Positions 1 through 12,700 of a stretch of DNA of 64,000 bases are shown here, piece by piece. This stretch comes from Dallia pectoralis. Its lineage: Eukaryota; Chordata; Actinopteri; Esociformes; Umbridae. The stretch lies in assembly GCA_029465975.1 (NCBI GenBank), contig CM055740.1, forward strand, positions 2,047,267 to 2,111,266. Reading direction: 5' to 3'. The position numbers were made by a program, and so were the translations under genes. The notes under the pieces are model-generated. The model saw nothing but the letters and a program-made list of their open reading frames with translations. It ran no database searches and was not told the DNA's origin. Position 1 is the first letter of the stretch, and each line of letters begins with the position of its first letter.

Positions 1-462
1 AGTTAAAACTGCAACAACGCAGGAGACCAGTAACATGAGGTAAAACTGTAATAACGCAAAAGAACAGTAACATGAGGTAAAACTGTAACAACACAGGAGA
101 CCAGTAACGTGAGTTAAAACTGCAACAACGCAGGAGACCAGTAACATGAGGTAAAACTGTAATAACGCAAAAGAACAGTAACATGAGGTAAAACTGTAAC
201 AATACAGGAGACCAGTAACATGAGGTAAAACTGCAACAACGCAGGAGACCAGTAACGTGAGGTAAACCTGTAATAACGCAAAAGAACAGTAACATGAGGT
301 AAAACTGTAACAACGCAGGAAACCAGTAACTTGGTGTAAAACTGTAACAACGCAAAAGACCAGTAACGTGAGGTAAAACTGTAACAACGCAGGAAACCAG
401 TAACTTGGTGTAAAACTGGAAGAATGCAGGAGATCAGAAATGTGAGGTATAACTGGAACATC
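1..462. repeat. minisatellite, about 37-bp unit, cut by window edge
   Basis: About twelve copies of GTAAAACTGTAACAACGCAGG plus CCAGTAACATGAG, with alternating variants (caggagacc and caaaagaac). Located in the ano3 intron after exon 22. Confidence 0.93.
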
Positions 463-463
463 G

Positions 464-659
464 CACTCAATAAACATGCACACACATAATGTGCAGTAAC
501 TCCATGGCACTACACTCAATAAACATGCATACACAGAATGTGCAGTAACTCCATGGCACTACACTCAATAAACATGCACACACAGAATGTGCAGTAACTC
601 CATGGCACTACACTCAATAAACATGCACACACAGAATGTGCAGTAACTCCATAGCACTT
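464..659. repeat. 49-bp minisatellite ending at the exon 22 donor
   Basis: Four 49-bp copies (464-512, 513-561, 562-610, 611-659). The last copy runs into the ano3 exon 22 donor. The other copies carry GTAGTGC where the donor has GTAAGTGC, a one-base difference. Confidence 0.93.
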
Positions 660-661
660 AC

Positions 662-759
662 GGATAACCCAACTCCATGAAGTTGTTCCAGATCTGTTTC
701 AGTACCATGATCACGCCCATCTGCAAACAGAGATCGATGAGGCACCCGCTCGGGTGGCA
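662..759 (-). CDS. ano3: ano3 exon 22 (TM6, Ca2+-binding Asn/Glu)
   Basis: Acceptor GCCTTCAG|TGCC, donor TTATCC|GTAAGT, 98 nt. Encodes CHPSGCLIDLCLQMGVIM and NNFMELGYP. The Asn and Glu four apart correspond to the TM6 Ca2+ ligands of TMEM16A. The gene continues to the left, outside the window. Confidence 0.97.
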
Positions 760-3700
760 CTGAAGGCAGGGAAACAATCAAAAACTCAAAATCAAGTTAA
801 TTAGTATTTAATTGATGAAAAATTATAGCTACCTATTACCGGGAAAAATTAACCGAAACAATTGTGTGTATGTTTACGCTTTTTAATCATTTGAATACAA
901 TCCAAAACTATTATTATGTTTGATTTATTGCCGCTAACCACAAAGAACACCATTGATTAGCACTAAATAAGTTACTCTTCCCTGGAGTTACTCCAACGAT
1001 TACGGTTGAGTAAAGGTTGGTGACACATTGGTTGCAAATAATTTCAAGATACAAATTAAGTGTTTGGTATCAGCAGAAAAAAACAAGACGTTCATCTATA
1101 TTTATTATGAAATTGATTCATAATTCAAATTACCATGACAAATTAACACCAACGTAATCACAAAATTCTAAGCAAAATGTGACAACTAACATTAATATGG
1201 ACAATGGAGAATCGTTCTGTTTATATAAATAAAAAATAAAACCCTGCTCGAATGAGGAATAAATAGTGCAAAAGTGCACTACACTGACTGGAGCCATACA
1301 GGAAATAGAGTGCCATTAAAGCAACGGTACATGCTTGGTTAGATTCCTGATTCCACTCACCTCTTCCAGTCTCCACCTATTGAAGAGTTTAGTATATTTT
1401 CCTGGTCTGCCGGCAAACCTAAACAGATGGAAGGCATTAGCTTATAGAATTAAAATATCTGGACAGCCCTGCACAGAAATTGCAGTAAGCTGGGAGAAAG
1501 ATCACAGCGGGTTGTACACGTTTCACCATGAGACAGCACACAGACAATTTATTTAACCAACTTGTGAAACTGAAGAATCATGAGAAAGGGGAAAGTGTAA
1601 TTCTGAACAACTCCCAAACCTCTGATGTTACACTGACCCAGCAACACACATGGACAACCTGATCCTATAATATTTACCTTCCGAGGAAGAAAGCGATGTA
1701 GAAGGTGGAGCTGTTCAAGTTAACAAACTGGAAGAGAAACATCTTCAGAGCAAAACTGTTCTCCCACTCTGACTCTGTCCGAGGGTGTTCTTTGAGACAG
1801 ACATAGAGAGGTGGGAGGAGGAGGAAAGAAAGAAAATAAACAGAGGTAAAGAAGAGGGAGATTAAGAGAGAAGTGGAGACAAAAAAAGAGAAAAAACAAT
1901 AGTGATTAGCACAGGATTTTTAAAGCTTTCGATACTGAGGCAACGTTTATGTGCATCTGACTGATCTTACTAACCTAGATTGGTGAGTAGAAAGGCCACC
2001 TTTTCATATACCTGAGGAAAGAAATAAGGCAACTCTTGACTAATAGCCCGACTAAATACAAGCCAACTGTTGTTTTTAGAGAACATATGGTATTAAGATA
2101 TGGAACAAGGCAGTAAGAAAAAGAGTTTTCACAAAAGCACCTTCAAATTATCTCAAAAGCACTATCATTTATTTAACTACATATTGTCAATATATTTGAG
2201 CACTGCAAACTGCTGCAGTATTTTGCCAGAATCATCAGGTTGACTGTAATTTTGGGTTAAATATGCAACGTTATCCGATCAGACAATCAGGCCAGGATCA
2301 TCAAGGTAAAGGAAGAGTCCCAAACAGTATTCTGTTCCCAATACACAGCACACTCATTTTGATCAGGGTCAATAGGGAAGGGAACCGGGTTGCTTTTTGG
2401 GACATACTTAAAATTCCTCCCCTGGATTCAGAGCCTGACGGTCCTAAATATTAGCAATATTATCCCAGATTCAAGCTATTATTTATATCTGCAATTCACA
2501 CTATGTGGAAGGAAACATTGTAATATGATGATTTAATGATTGTGAAACCCAATACAAGTTCAGGTTGTTGTTGCCAAGCAACTGCTAAGTTGCCCAAAAC
2601 AACTCCCTCCTTTGTGAATCTCTCCTCTTCCTCCTCTGTTATTCCCTTCTCTTAGACTTTCTCCTCTGTGACTCCCTCCTCTTAGACTTTCTCCTCTCTG
2701 ACTTCCTCCTCTTAGACTTTCTCCTCTCTGACTCCCTCCTCTCTGACTCCCTCCTCTTTGACTTTCTCCTCTCTGACTCCCTCCTCTTTGACTCCCTCCT
2801 CTGTGACTTCCTCCACTGTGACTCCATCTGTGACTTCCTCCACTGTGACTTCCTCCTCTGTGACTCCCTCCACTGTGACTCCCACTGTGACTCCTGTATG
2901 CCAGGTATGCTATGAGCTCACATGAGTGGCATGTAGCATTTAGCCTTTAGCGTTTCACTTGAAAAAGGGCAACTTCTAAAGGTTATGCAGTGAAAACAGC
3001 CACATAACCCAAAATCAGACAACATCAACTACATTATTGGCCTATTAAAATAAATAATGGCAGATTAATAATATCCACTGTTGAAATCCAATCTCTAACA
3101 CTCTATTCCATTGCAATCCATTCCGTTCTCTGGGGAATTTTATCTGGGTCTGGCACGCACCACATTAAGGGACATGATGATCATGAAGTTGATGCAGACG
3201 CCTGTTCCTGACGTGGCAAACTGCAGGTTCTTTTTTACCAACTCCCATTTCAATGACGCAAACTTCTCCATGGCGATGAGTCTGAACACCACCACCGCAA
3301 ACACTGCCGTCAAAACCAACGAGATCTGAGGAGACGCACATGCAGGGATGGAGAGAGGGAAGAGAGAAAGAGGGAGAGTTGGAGAGAGAGGGTGAGGGAG
3401 AGAGAGAGGGAGAGATGGAGAGAGAGGATGAGAAAGGGGAAGAGAAAGAAAGAGTCGGAGAGAGGAAAATAAATTAAAAGTAGGAGAGAGGGAGAGGGAG
3501 AGAGAGGAAGAGAAAGAAAGAGTAGGAGGGAGAGAAAGACGAGCAGTCCGACAAACAGGGGAGAGATTGAAATAAACGTTTTAACTGAATAGTCCATCAT
3601 CACATAAACACAATGGCCTCACATTGGTAAACAATGACTCATTGTTACATGAAAATTGTTACTCTCTAGACACTTCATATTTCTGATGACAGAAGAAAAT

Positions 3701-6700
3701 CTTTGGAAAAACAGTACACAATTCGCAGTCACAGTTTCCAAGCAGTTCCGGCTGTCTTAACGTATAATAACCACTAGGGGGGGATAATAGCTTGCAAGTT
3801 CATTGATTGGGGTCAGTTCCATTTAAATGTATACCATTTAGAAAATAACAGAGAGACAGACAGTCAGTCAGTCAATAAGTCTTGCAAGTCATGTGACGTC
3901 TGGGTCCTGAAGAAGATTCCAGAGACAGACCGACCGACAGACAGACAGAGAGACAGAGAGAGAGAGAGCGAGAGAGAGAGAGCACACTGCCCAGAAAATG
4001 AGATGGAGCTGCACTTCCTAACCACTTGCAAAATGTATGAACACATCAGAGCCAAATATTTCCCACAGATCACACACATACACTAAGAATTGGAAAATAA
4101 ATCAAACACTGACAGAGTACCATTTTTGTTAGGGGAAATGAGGCAATGCACAATTACAGCAGCTCATTTTGTGACCTGCTGTCATGAGGAAAGAACGCTC
4201 AGTGCCATAAAGACAACACTGTAAACTGTCTTCTGTGACTTTAACTTGTAACTGTTACCAGTGACTGTAAGCAGATGTTTATTTACAGAGTGACAGAAAG
4301 ACAGAGTGAGAGAGAGAGAGAGAGAGAGACAGAGAAAGGAGACACACTGAGAAACAGAAAGAGAGAGAGACTGACAGAGAGACAAACATACAGACAGAGA
4401 GAGACAAACAGAGAAACAGAGAGAGAGAGACTCAAACAGAATGACAGAGAGACAGAGAAACAAAGAGAGAGAGACAGTCAGTACTGTAAGTCATGTTACG
4501 TCTGCATCATTACCATAAAAAAGATCCCAGAGACCGACACCATGAGTCTGCTCAGTTTATCAGAAAGGGGCTGGAAGGGTTCTGGCTTGCCAGAGATGGG
4601 GTTCACTCTCTCCACATGGGAGTACTTGGCTTCAAACTGGGGCCGCAGATTCTCCTGGGACACAAATACACATACTCCAGCAGCGCATATCACATGTGCA
4701 TCAAATAAGTGCCTATCATATGTGCATTTCACATGCTCTACTCAGACATTTATGACTGGCACAGTCATAGACTGCTTTTACATTATCGATATTCTCAAAT
4801 GAGTGCACACATACCATTTCAATAAATCTAATATAGGAAAAATCATATTAATAAGATAGTTATCAATAAACCAGATATTAGACATGTGATATTTTAAGCC
4901 AGTTATTGCCAACTACTGCCAGGCTTACCTCTTCCTCCTCCCAGTCGATGAGATCCCATTCATAGGTCAGCTCCGCCCTCCTCCGCTTCCAAAACTCCAA
5001 GAACACTGTGGCTGAAGAGACAAACATTCCAATAGAACATAGAACACATTCCAATAGAACACAGAACACATTCCAATAGAACATAGAACACATTCCAATA
5101 GAACACAGAACACATTCCAATAGAACATAGAACACATTCCAATAAAACACAGAATACATTCCAATATAACACAATCCAATAGAACACAATCCAATAGAAC
5201 ATAGAAGTCATTCCAATAGAACACAGAACTCATTCCAATATAACACAATCCAATAGAACACAATCCAATAGAACATAGAACACATTCCAATAGAACACAG
5301 AACACATTCCATGGGAGGACTGTACTACAAATACCCCCCCCCCACACACATTTAACTCCTTATGATTGAAGAGGTTACTCTAACTGATTCTAGATCAGCA
5401 CTGGAGTGGCCGTTAAGTAGATTCTTTAAGCTATATAATTGACAGACAGTTATACAGTGGAGAACCTGTGGGGCTCCAGAACCTGCCCAGTCATCTATAA
5501 TAGTTCTCTGTGGGATATCAGACAGTAGAGTTGAAGCCAAAGTCTGTGTTAACGGCTACACACACTCAGTCACTCTCAAATTCTCCATTTACCGTAGCCC
5601 AAATACACCAGTCACAAAGGCCCAGTGGCGCCGTTTGACCCAAACCCAGTCTAATTTAATGGGCTTCTGTGTTCCATATCCTGCTCAAAGGGAGGATTGT
5701 TTTTGGCTAGTCCGGCTACACGCCCGAGGTAATCATTCACCAGACACGGCCGTAGTGCCGGAGCTCGTCCCAAATGGCACATCATTTCCTATACGGACCA
5801 CATCTATGACAGACCCGTTTGGGAGAGAATATGCAGTGTGTATAGATGCAGTAGTCTGCAGTGTGTATAGATGCAGTAGTCTGCAGTGTGTTTAGATGCA
5901 GTAGTCTGCAGTGTGTATAGATGCAGTAGTCTGCAGTGTGTATAGATGCAGTAGTCTGCAGTGTGTATAGATGCAGTAGTCTGCAGTGTGTTTAGATGCA
6001 GTAGTCTGCAGTGTGTATAGATGCAGTAGTCTGCAGTGTGTATAGATGCAGTAGTCTGCAGTGTGTATAGATGCAGTAGTCTGCAGTGTGTATAGATGCA
6101 GTAGTCTGCAGTGTGTTTAGATGCAGTAGTCTGCAGTGTGTATAGATGCAGTAGTCTGCAGTGTGTATAGATGCAGTAGTCTGCAGTGTGTATAGATGCA
6201 GTAGTCTGCAGTGTGTATAGATGCAGTAGTCTGCAGTGTGTATAGATGCAGTAGTCTGCAGTGTGTTTAGATGCAGTAGTCTGCAGTGTGTATAGATGCA
6301 GTAGTCTGCAGTGTGTTTAGATGCAGTAGTCTGCAGTGTGTATAGATGCAGTAGTCTGCAGTGTGTATAGATGCAGTAGTCTGCAGTGTGTTTAGATGCA
6401 GTAGTCTGCAGTGTGTTTAGATGCAGTCTGCAGTCTGCAGTGTGTATAGATGCAGTAGTCTGCAGTGTGTTTAGATGCAGTAGTCTGCAGTCTAGTCTGC
6501 AGTGTGTTTGCAGAGTCTGCAGTGTGTTTAGATGCAGTCTGCAGTGTGTTTAGATGCAATAGTCTGCAGTGTGTATAGATGCAGTAGTCTGCAGTGTGTT
6601 TAGATGCAGTAGTCTGCAGTGTGTTTAGATGCAGTAGTCTGCAGTGTGTATAGATGCAGTAGTCTGCAGTGTGTATAGATGCAGTAGTCTGCAGTGTGTT

Positions 6701-9700
6701 TAGATGCAGTAGTCTGCAGTGTGTATAGATGCAGTAGTCTGCAGTGTGTATAGATGCAGTAGTCTGCAGTGTGTATAGATGCAGTAGTCTGCAGTGTGTA
6801 TAGATGCAGTAGTCTGCAGTGTGTATAGATGCAGTAGTCTGCAGTGTGTTTAGATGCAGTAGTCTGCAGTGTGTATAGATGCAGTAGTCTGCAGTGTGTT
6901 TAGATGCAGTAGTCTGCAGTGTGTATAGATGCAGTAGTCTGCAGTGTGTATAGATGCAGTAGTCTGCAGTGTGTATAGATGCAGTAGTCTGCAGTGTGTA
7001 TAGATGCAGTAGTCTGCAGTGTGTATAGATGCAGTAGTCTGCAGTGTGTTTAGATGCAGTAGTCTGCAGTGTGTTTAGATGCAGTAGTCTGCAGTGTGTT
7101 TAGATGCAGTAGTCTGCAGTGTGTATAGATGCAGTAGTCTGCAGTGTGTTTAGATGCAGTAGTCTGCAGTGTGTTTAGATGCAGTAGTCTGCAGTGTGTT
7201 TAGATGCAGTAGTCTGCAGTGTGTATAGATGCAGTAGTCTGCAGTGTGTATAGATGCAGTAGTCTGCAGTGTGTATAGATGCAATAGTCTGCAGTGTGTA
7301 TAGATGCAGTAGTCTGCAGTGTGTATAGCTGCAGTAGTCTGCAGTGTGTATAGATGCAGTAGTCTGCAGTGTGTATAGATGCAGTAGTCTGCAGTGTGTA
7401 TAGCTGCAGTAGTCTGCAGTGTGTATAGATGCAGTAGTCTGCAGTGTGTTTAGATGCAGTAGTCTGCAGTGTGTATAGATGCAGTAGTCTGCAGTGTGTT
7501 TAGATGCAGTAGTCTGCAGTGTGTATAGATGCAGTAGTCTGCAGTGTGTATAGATGCAGTAGTCTGCAGTGTGTTTAGATGCAGTAGTCTGCAGTGTGTA
7601 TAGATGCAGTAGTCTGCAGTAGTCTGCAGTGTGTTTAGATGCAGTAGTCTGCAGTGTGTATAGATGCAGTAGTCTGCAGTGTGTTTAGATGCAGTGGTCT
7701 GCAGTGTGTATAGATGCAGTAGTCTGCAGTGTGTACAGATGCAGTAGTCTGCAGTGTGTATAGATGCAGTAGTCTGCAGTGTGTTTAGATGCAGTAGTCT
7801 GCAGTGTGTTTAGATGCAGTAGTCTGCAGTGTGTTTAGATGCAGTAGTCTGCAGTGTGTTTAGATGCAGTAGTCTGCAGTGTGTATAGATGCAGTAGTCT
7901 GCAGTGTGTATAGATGCAGTAGTCTGCAGTGTGTATAGATGCAGTAGTCTGCAGTGTGTATAGATGCAGTAGTCTGCAGTGTGTTTAGATGCAGTAGTCT
8001 GCAGTGTGTTTAGATGCAGTAGTCTGCAGTGTGTTTAGATGCAGTAGTCTGCAGTGTGTTTAGAGGCAGTAGTCTGCAGTGTGTTTAGATGCAGTAGTCT
8101 GCAGTGTGTTTAGATGCAGTAGTCTGCAGTGTGTATAGATGCAGTAGTCTGCAGTGTGTATAGATGCAGTAGTCTGCAGTGTGTATAGATGCAGTAGTCT
8201 GCAGTGTGTATAGATGCAGTAAGGACATGTGGTTGGATAGAGTGGATGCAGGGTGTTTTGGGACAGTGTAGGAGTACTGGCACCCAGACCTAACATAGAC
8301 ACACACGCGCACGCGCACACGCACACGCACACGCACACACACACACTCAGACACTCCAGGGAAGTGTTTAATTACTCATCTAATTCAAATTAAATTAAGT
8401 CTAAGTCCATTCACTCAAGTCTGACACTGATTCATTATCAAATTCTTTATATATTCTTCATATATTTACATTTATTTTTATTTGAAATGTAACCGATTTT
8501 TCTCCCCTCCCCATTTCTGTTAGTAGTTCACTTCATTTTGAGTCCCAATGTCCGTCTGTGAAGGTTACATGGGGCTACGTTTAGAGGAAGGTTTAGGATA
8601 AGAGCTAATATTAGGGCTAGGTTTAGAGGAAGGTTTAGGATAAGAGCTAAGGTTAGGGCTAGGTTTAAAGGAAGGTTTAGGATAAGAGCTAAGATCAGGG
8701 CTAGGTTTAGAGGAAGGTTTAGGATAAGGTCTAAGGTTAGGGCTAGTTTTAAAGGAAGGTTTAGGATAAGGTCTAAGGTTAGGGTGAGTGTTAGAATAAC
8801 AGTTCTGGACTTTTTCAGACAGGGACCTGATGTTTTGTGTTTTCCAGACCTTTGTACATTGACAAGTGTTTACAAGAGCAGTCCCTTTTCCAAACCACCC
8901 TGCCCAGAAGAACAGCCACCTGGGGCAGAATGGTAATGGGATTTATACCTACGTTTAAAGGTTTATTGATTACAATCTGCTCACATTTCTCCCTAGTTAT
9001 TACTTTCTCAGGTGAAAAGATGTTTGTGTTTTTTTACAAGCCGATATAAAAAGCAGCAGTTCTGCAAATAATATATTATATTTACTGACAGTTTATAGTT
9101 GTGTAACCTTACATGGTGTGTGTCTGTTATCTCTGTAACGTCTAGCTCGATCGTATAAATGAGCGACTTTATCCAATCACAACTTTCATAAGCTTCAGGG
9201 AGTCTAAATATAATTTCCTTATACCTTTCCTACTGTGGCTAGGGTGAGACGGTGAGCGGAAGAGGCAGAGAGATACAGAAAGAGACTCACAGACAGTCAG
9301 AAAAAAGATAGAGAAACAAAGAGATGAAGGGAGAGAGAGGGTGAGAGAGAAACAGAGGGAGGGAGAGAGACACTAAGAATGAGGGCACCAATCTCTTCAC
9401 TTACCCCATATAGCCATAAAAATGGCGAAGAACACAGTTCCTCCGTTGTCAAAGAGATGGGTCACCTTGAGCCAAATACATAAGACAGTAATGATTTAAC
9501 AGCTTCCTTCAGGGTACCTGAGGAATAATCACATACTCTCCTGCCACCATAATGAAGCAATATAAATGATATCCCTGCCATAATAAAGCAATATAAATGA
9601 TATCCCTGCCATAATAAAGCAATATTAATGATATCCCTGCCATAATAAAGCAATATTAATGATATTCTTGCCTTAGTGAAGCAATGTGAATTATATCCCT

Positions 9701-12700
9701 GCCGTAATGAAACAACGTGTGTATATCGATGGCAGGTCAAACATCCATTAAGCCTTCCAGTCATGACAGCTTGGGTTTTAACAACAGTGCTTGCTAACAG
9801 AAACTGTACTTCTGACTGCTTCTACAAATATCATATATAATACATCCCATCCCAAGTTAATTTACTTTTAGCTCCAATTCCTAAGTTTAGTAAGAAGCCA
9901 TCAGATGATGTGCTCACTATGTTGAAGATCTATGTACAAAAATCTCAAATAGTTTTCAGAGATTCCCATCTAATCAACCTTAGCCTAGACACAGCCGTTA
10001 CTGAGCCAGGAGCGTCAAATAGAACAGACCATAATGGAATTAAGGAGAATGACGGAATGCTTCCGGGTCGTTCTGCTGACCTTAGCATAGACACAGCTGT
10101 CGCTGAGTTTCCAGGTGCTGCAGCTGCCCTGACACATCGGACACATAATGGTTGTGTTTGCCTCGCAGATCTCCATACTAACGGGACAGCATAATCAGAC
10201 AGACAGAACGTATGAGTCGATGACCAACAAACTGACGTTACACAATCGTGAACAATCGGCAGGCTTTCCGTTGAGAACACGTACACATTAAAAGTATTAC
10301 AATACACGCCGTCTTTTCATACACGATGTACGATAACGTAATGAACTAGACAAAACGTTCATTTGGAGCACCGCCTGTATCCCCAATGAGACATTTCCCC
10401 TTGAGACAAAAGTAGTGCACTTCAACAAGAAAGATGTCATTTGGGACACGCCCCCTGACTTGGCTGACCTGACTTGGCTGGTTTCCATGGTGAGGAACCC
10501 GTAGAGGAAGACGAAGAGTCCAACCAGCGCAGCCGGTATCAGCATTCCTGTGTACCAGCCGAGCCACGCAAAGTACAGCCCGATCTTCTCCCCAAAGTAG
10601 CGCCTGTAAAGAGCCAGTGACGATTAGCAGGAACTGCTGAGCAGAAACCCCCAGCACATGGTGGCGTTGACCTGTTAATTCAGTCCTGGGTGAGACGGGC
10701 CACCATTTGTCACCAGTCAATATGCAAGCAGACCTTTTCCACAAAGTAGTTCAAGAAGCAGAAGTCCAAAAACTCGAAGAATTAACAAAAAGCAGTGGAG
10801 TCCTGGTCCCATCACTCCAACATTGTTGTCACGGAGACTAGGAGACAGCTAATGTTCACATGTTGACTACAGAGGTTCAGCACCATACTGCTGCACCACC
10901 GAGGATATCCTGACTGATTATATCACCGCCTGGTGAGGCAGCTGCACTAGTCTGCCCGTAAGGCTCTACCAGGGTGGTTGTGTGAGGACAAATAAACAAA
11001 CTATTTACCAGGACTGAAGATTATTTAGGCCACTGAACAAAATAGAATAGGTAAATGTCTCGGTGGCATTTTGAGGTAATTGTGATTCTGCAGGGCTGAC
11101 TTCGTATTCAAAGAATATTCACGCATTGGTGGATCTAGGTTCAGTTTTAGATTAAGAGATAAGATAACAACATACGAACACACACACACACTTACCTGAT
11201 CAGGTCCAGAGGTTGGTATTTGTACCACATTCCCCAGCGAGCCCAACTCTCATACAGCAAATGTCTCTGGTTCTGGGCACCATGGGTCTTAATGGGGTGT
11301 CTGCTGTTATATCCACCCTGGACAGAAGTGTAGAACAGATACTTTATAGTGACATGGGTCTTAATGGGGTGTCTGCTGTTATATCCACCCTGGACAGAAG
11401 TGTAGAACAGATACTTTATAGTGACATGGGTCTTAATGGGGTGTCTGCTGTTAGATCCACCCTGGACAGAAGTGTAGAACAGATACTTTAGAGTGACAGC
11501 GAGACAATAGTCTGGGCAGCAGCCTGTGACACATATATGACCTCTACAACAGGAAGACACTAGTCTTGGTTGTGTCTACAATCTTAATTTGTTGTCATAA
11601 ATGTTGGTGATAACCCATGTCAACATAAAATAACACTTAGTGGCTACAGAATCTAGCAGGAACCAGGAGAGTTGCACAACATGATGACGGACTGAGAATC
11701 TAAAGGGTGTTTTGGCAGCTTTGCGGTTTGACTCAAGTTCCCCTTTGAGGTTCTCTGTAACCAGACAGAGAGTAAAGACCACGGCTGCTGAATGAGTTTA
11801 ACACCCCTCTAATCCAATACTCAGAGACAGGGAACCTCATGTAACAGGTGGCATTTTGGTTCAATTAAATCCTGCTAAATAAAGCAAATGTATTCATCCC
11901 AAAGGGTTTCTGTACTAAATAACAATTGTCATGATTGAAATGAAAGGTTAAACAGTCACAGGTTTCCAGTTTGTTAGTTGTGAATTTTAACCAATCCTGC
12001 CGACTACACCACAGAGTAACAATCTTTTGTGGAAGCAGTGCTTAGGAGAATAAACAAGGTGATTCACATCAGAGTAAACCGGACAGTAGAAACCCCTGGA
12101 GGATTAGTAATGGGGCACGCTCAATTGGATGAACGTGGTGGTTCTCACCTCATGTGGAGGAAATGCTGCCTCATATGTGCTGTTGCCCAGTAACCTGTTG
12201 ATACCTACAATTGAAGAGGAAAAGACACAACGCAACACACATTCCAATATTACAGTGGGAACACTGAGGTGTAACTCAAAACTCACATTTGTTTAAATCA
12301 TCACAATTAGAGGTTTCACATTTCAAATAATAAGTAACAGAGAAACTCTATAACGAGCCTGTTTTACAGCTCTGGTCCCTGGACTGACTGGCTGGGATGA
12401 TGTTTGATTAACTACTCAGACTCTGGCACACGATAATTGTGTCGTCTGTTATTGTCAGAGGGAGCACGGCTGGTAGACCAGGCTGGAGTAGAGCACAAAC
12501 AGAACATAGACCAGGCTGGAGTACAGCACAAACAGAACATAGACCAGGCTGGAGTAGAGCACAAACAGAACATAGACCAGGCTGGAGTAGAGCACAAACA
12601 GAACATAGACCAGGCTGGAGTAGAGCACAAAGAGAACATAGACCAGGCTGGAGTAGAGCACAAACAGAACATAGACCAGGCTGGAGTAGAGCACTAACAG

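Noticed and set aside
8570..8795. Interstitial telomere
   Set aside because: TTAGGG occurs once per 42-bp unit, not as tandem hexamers.
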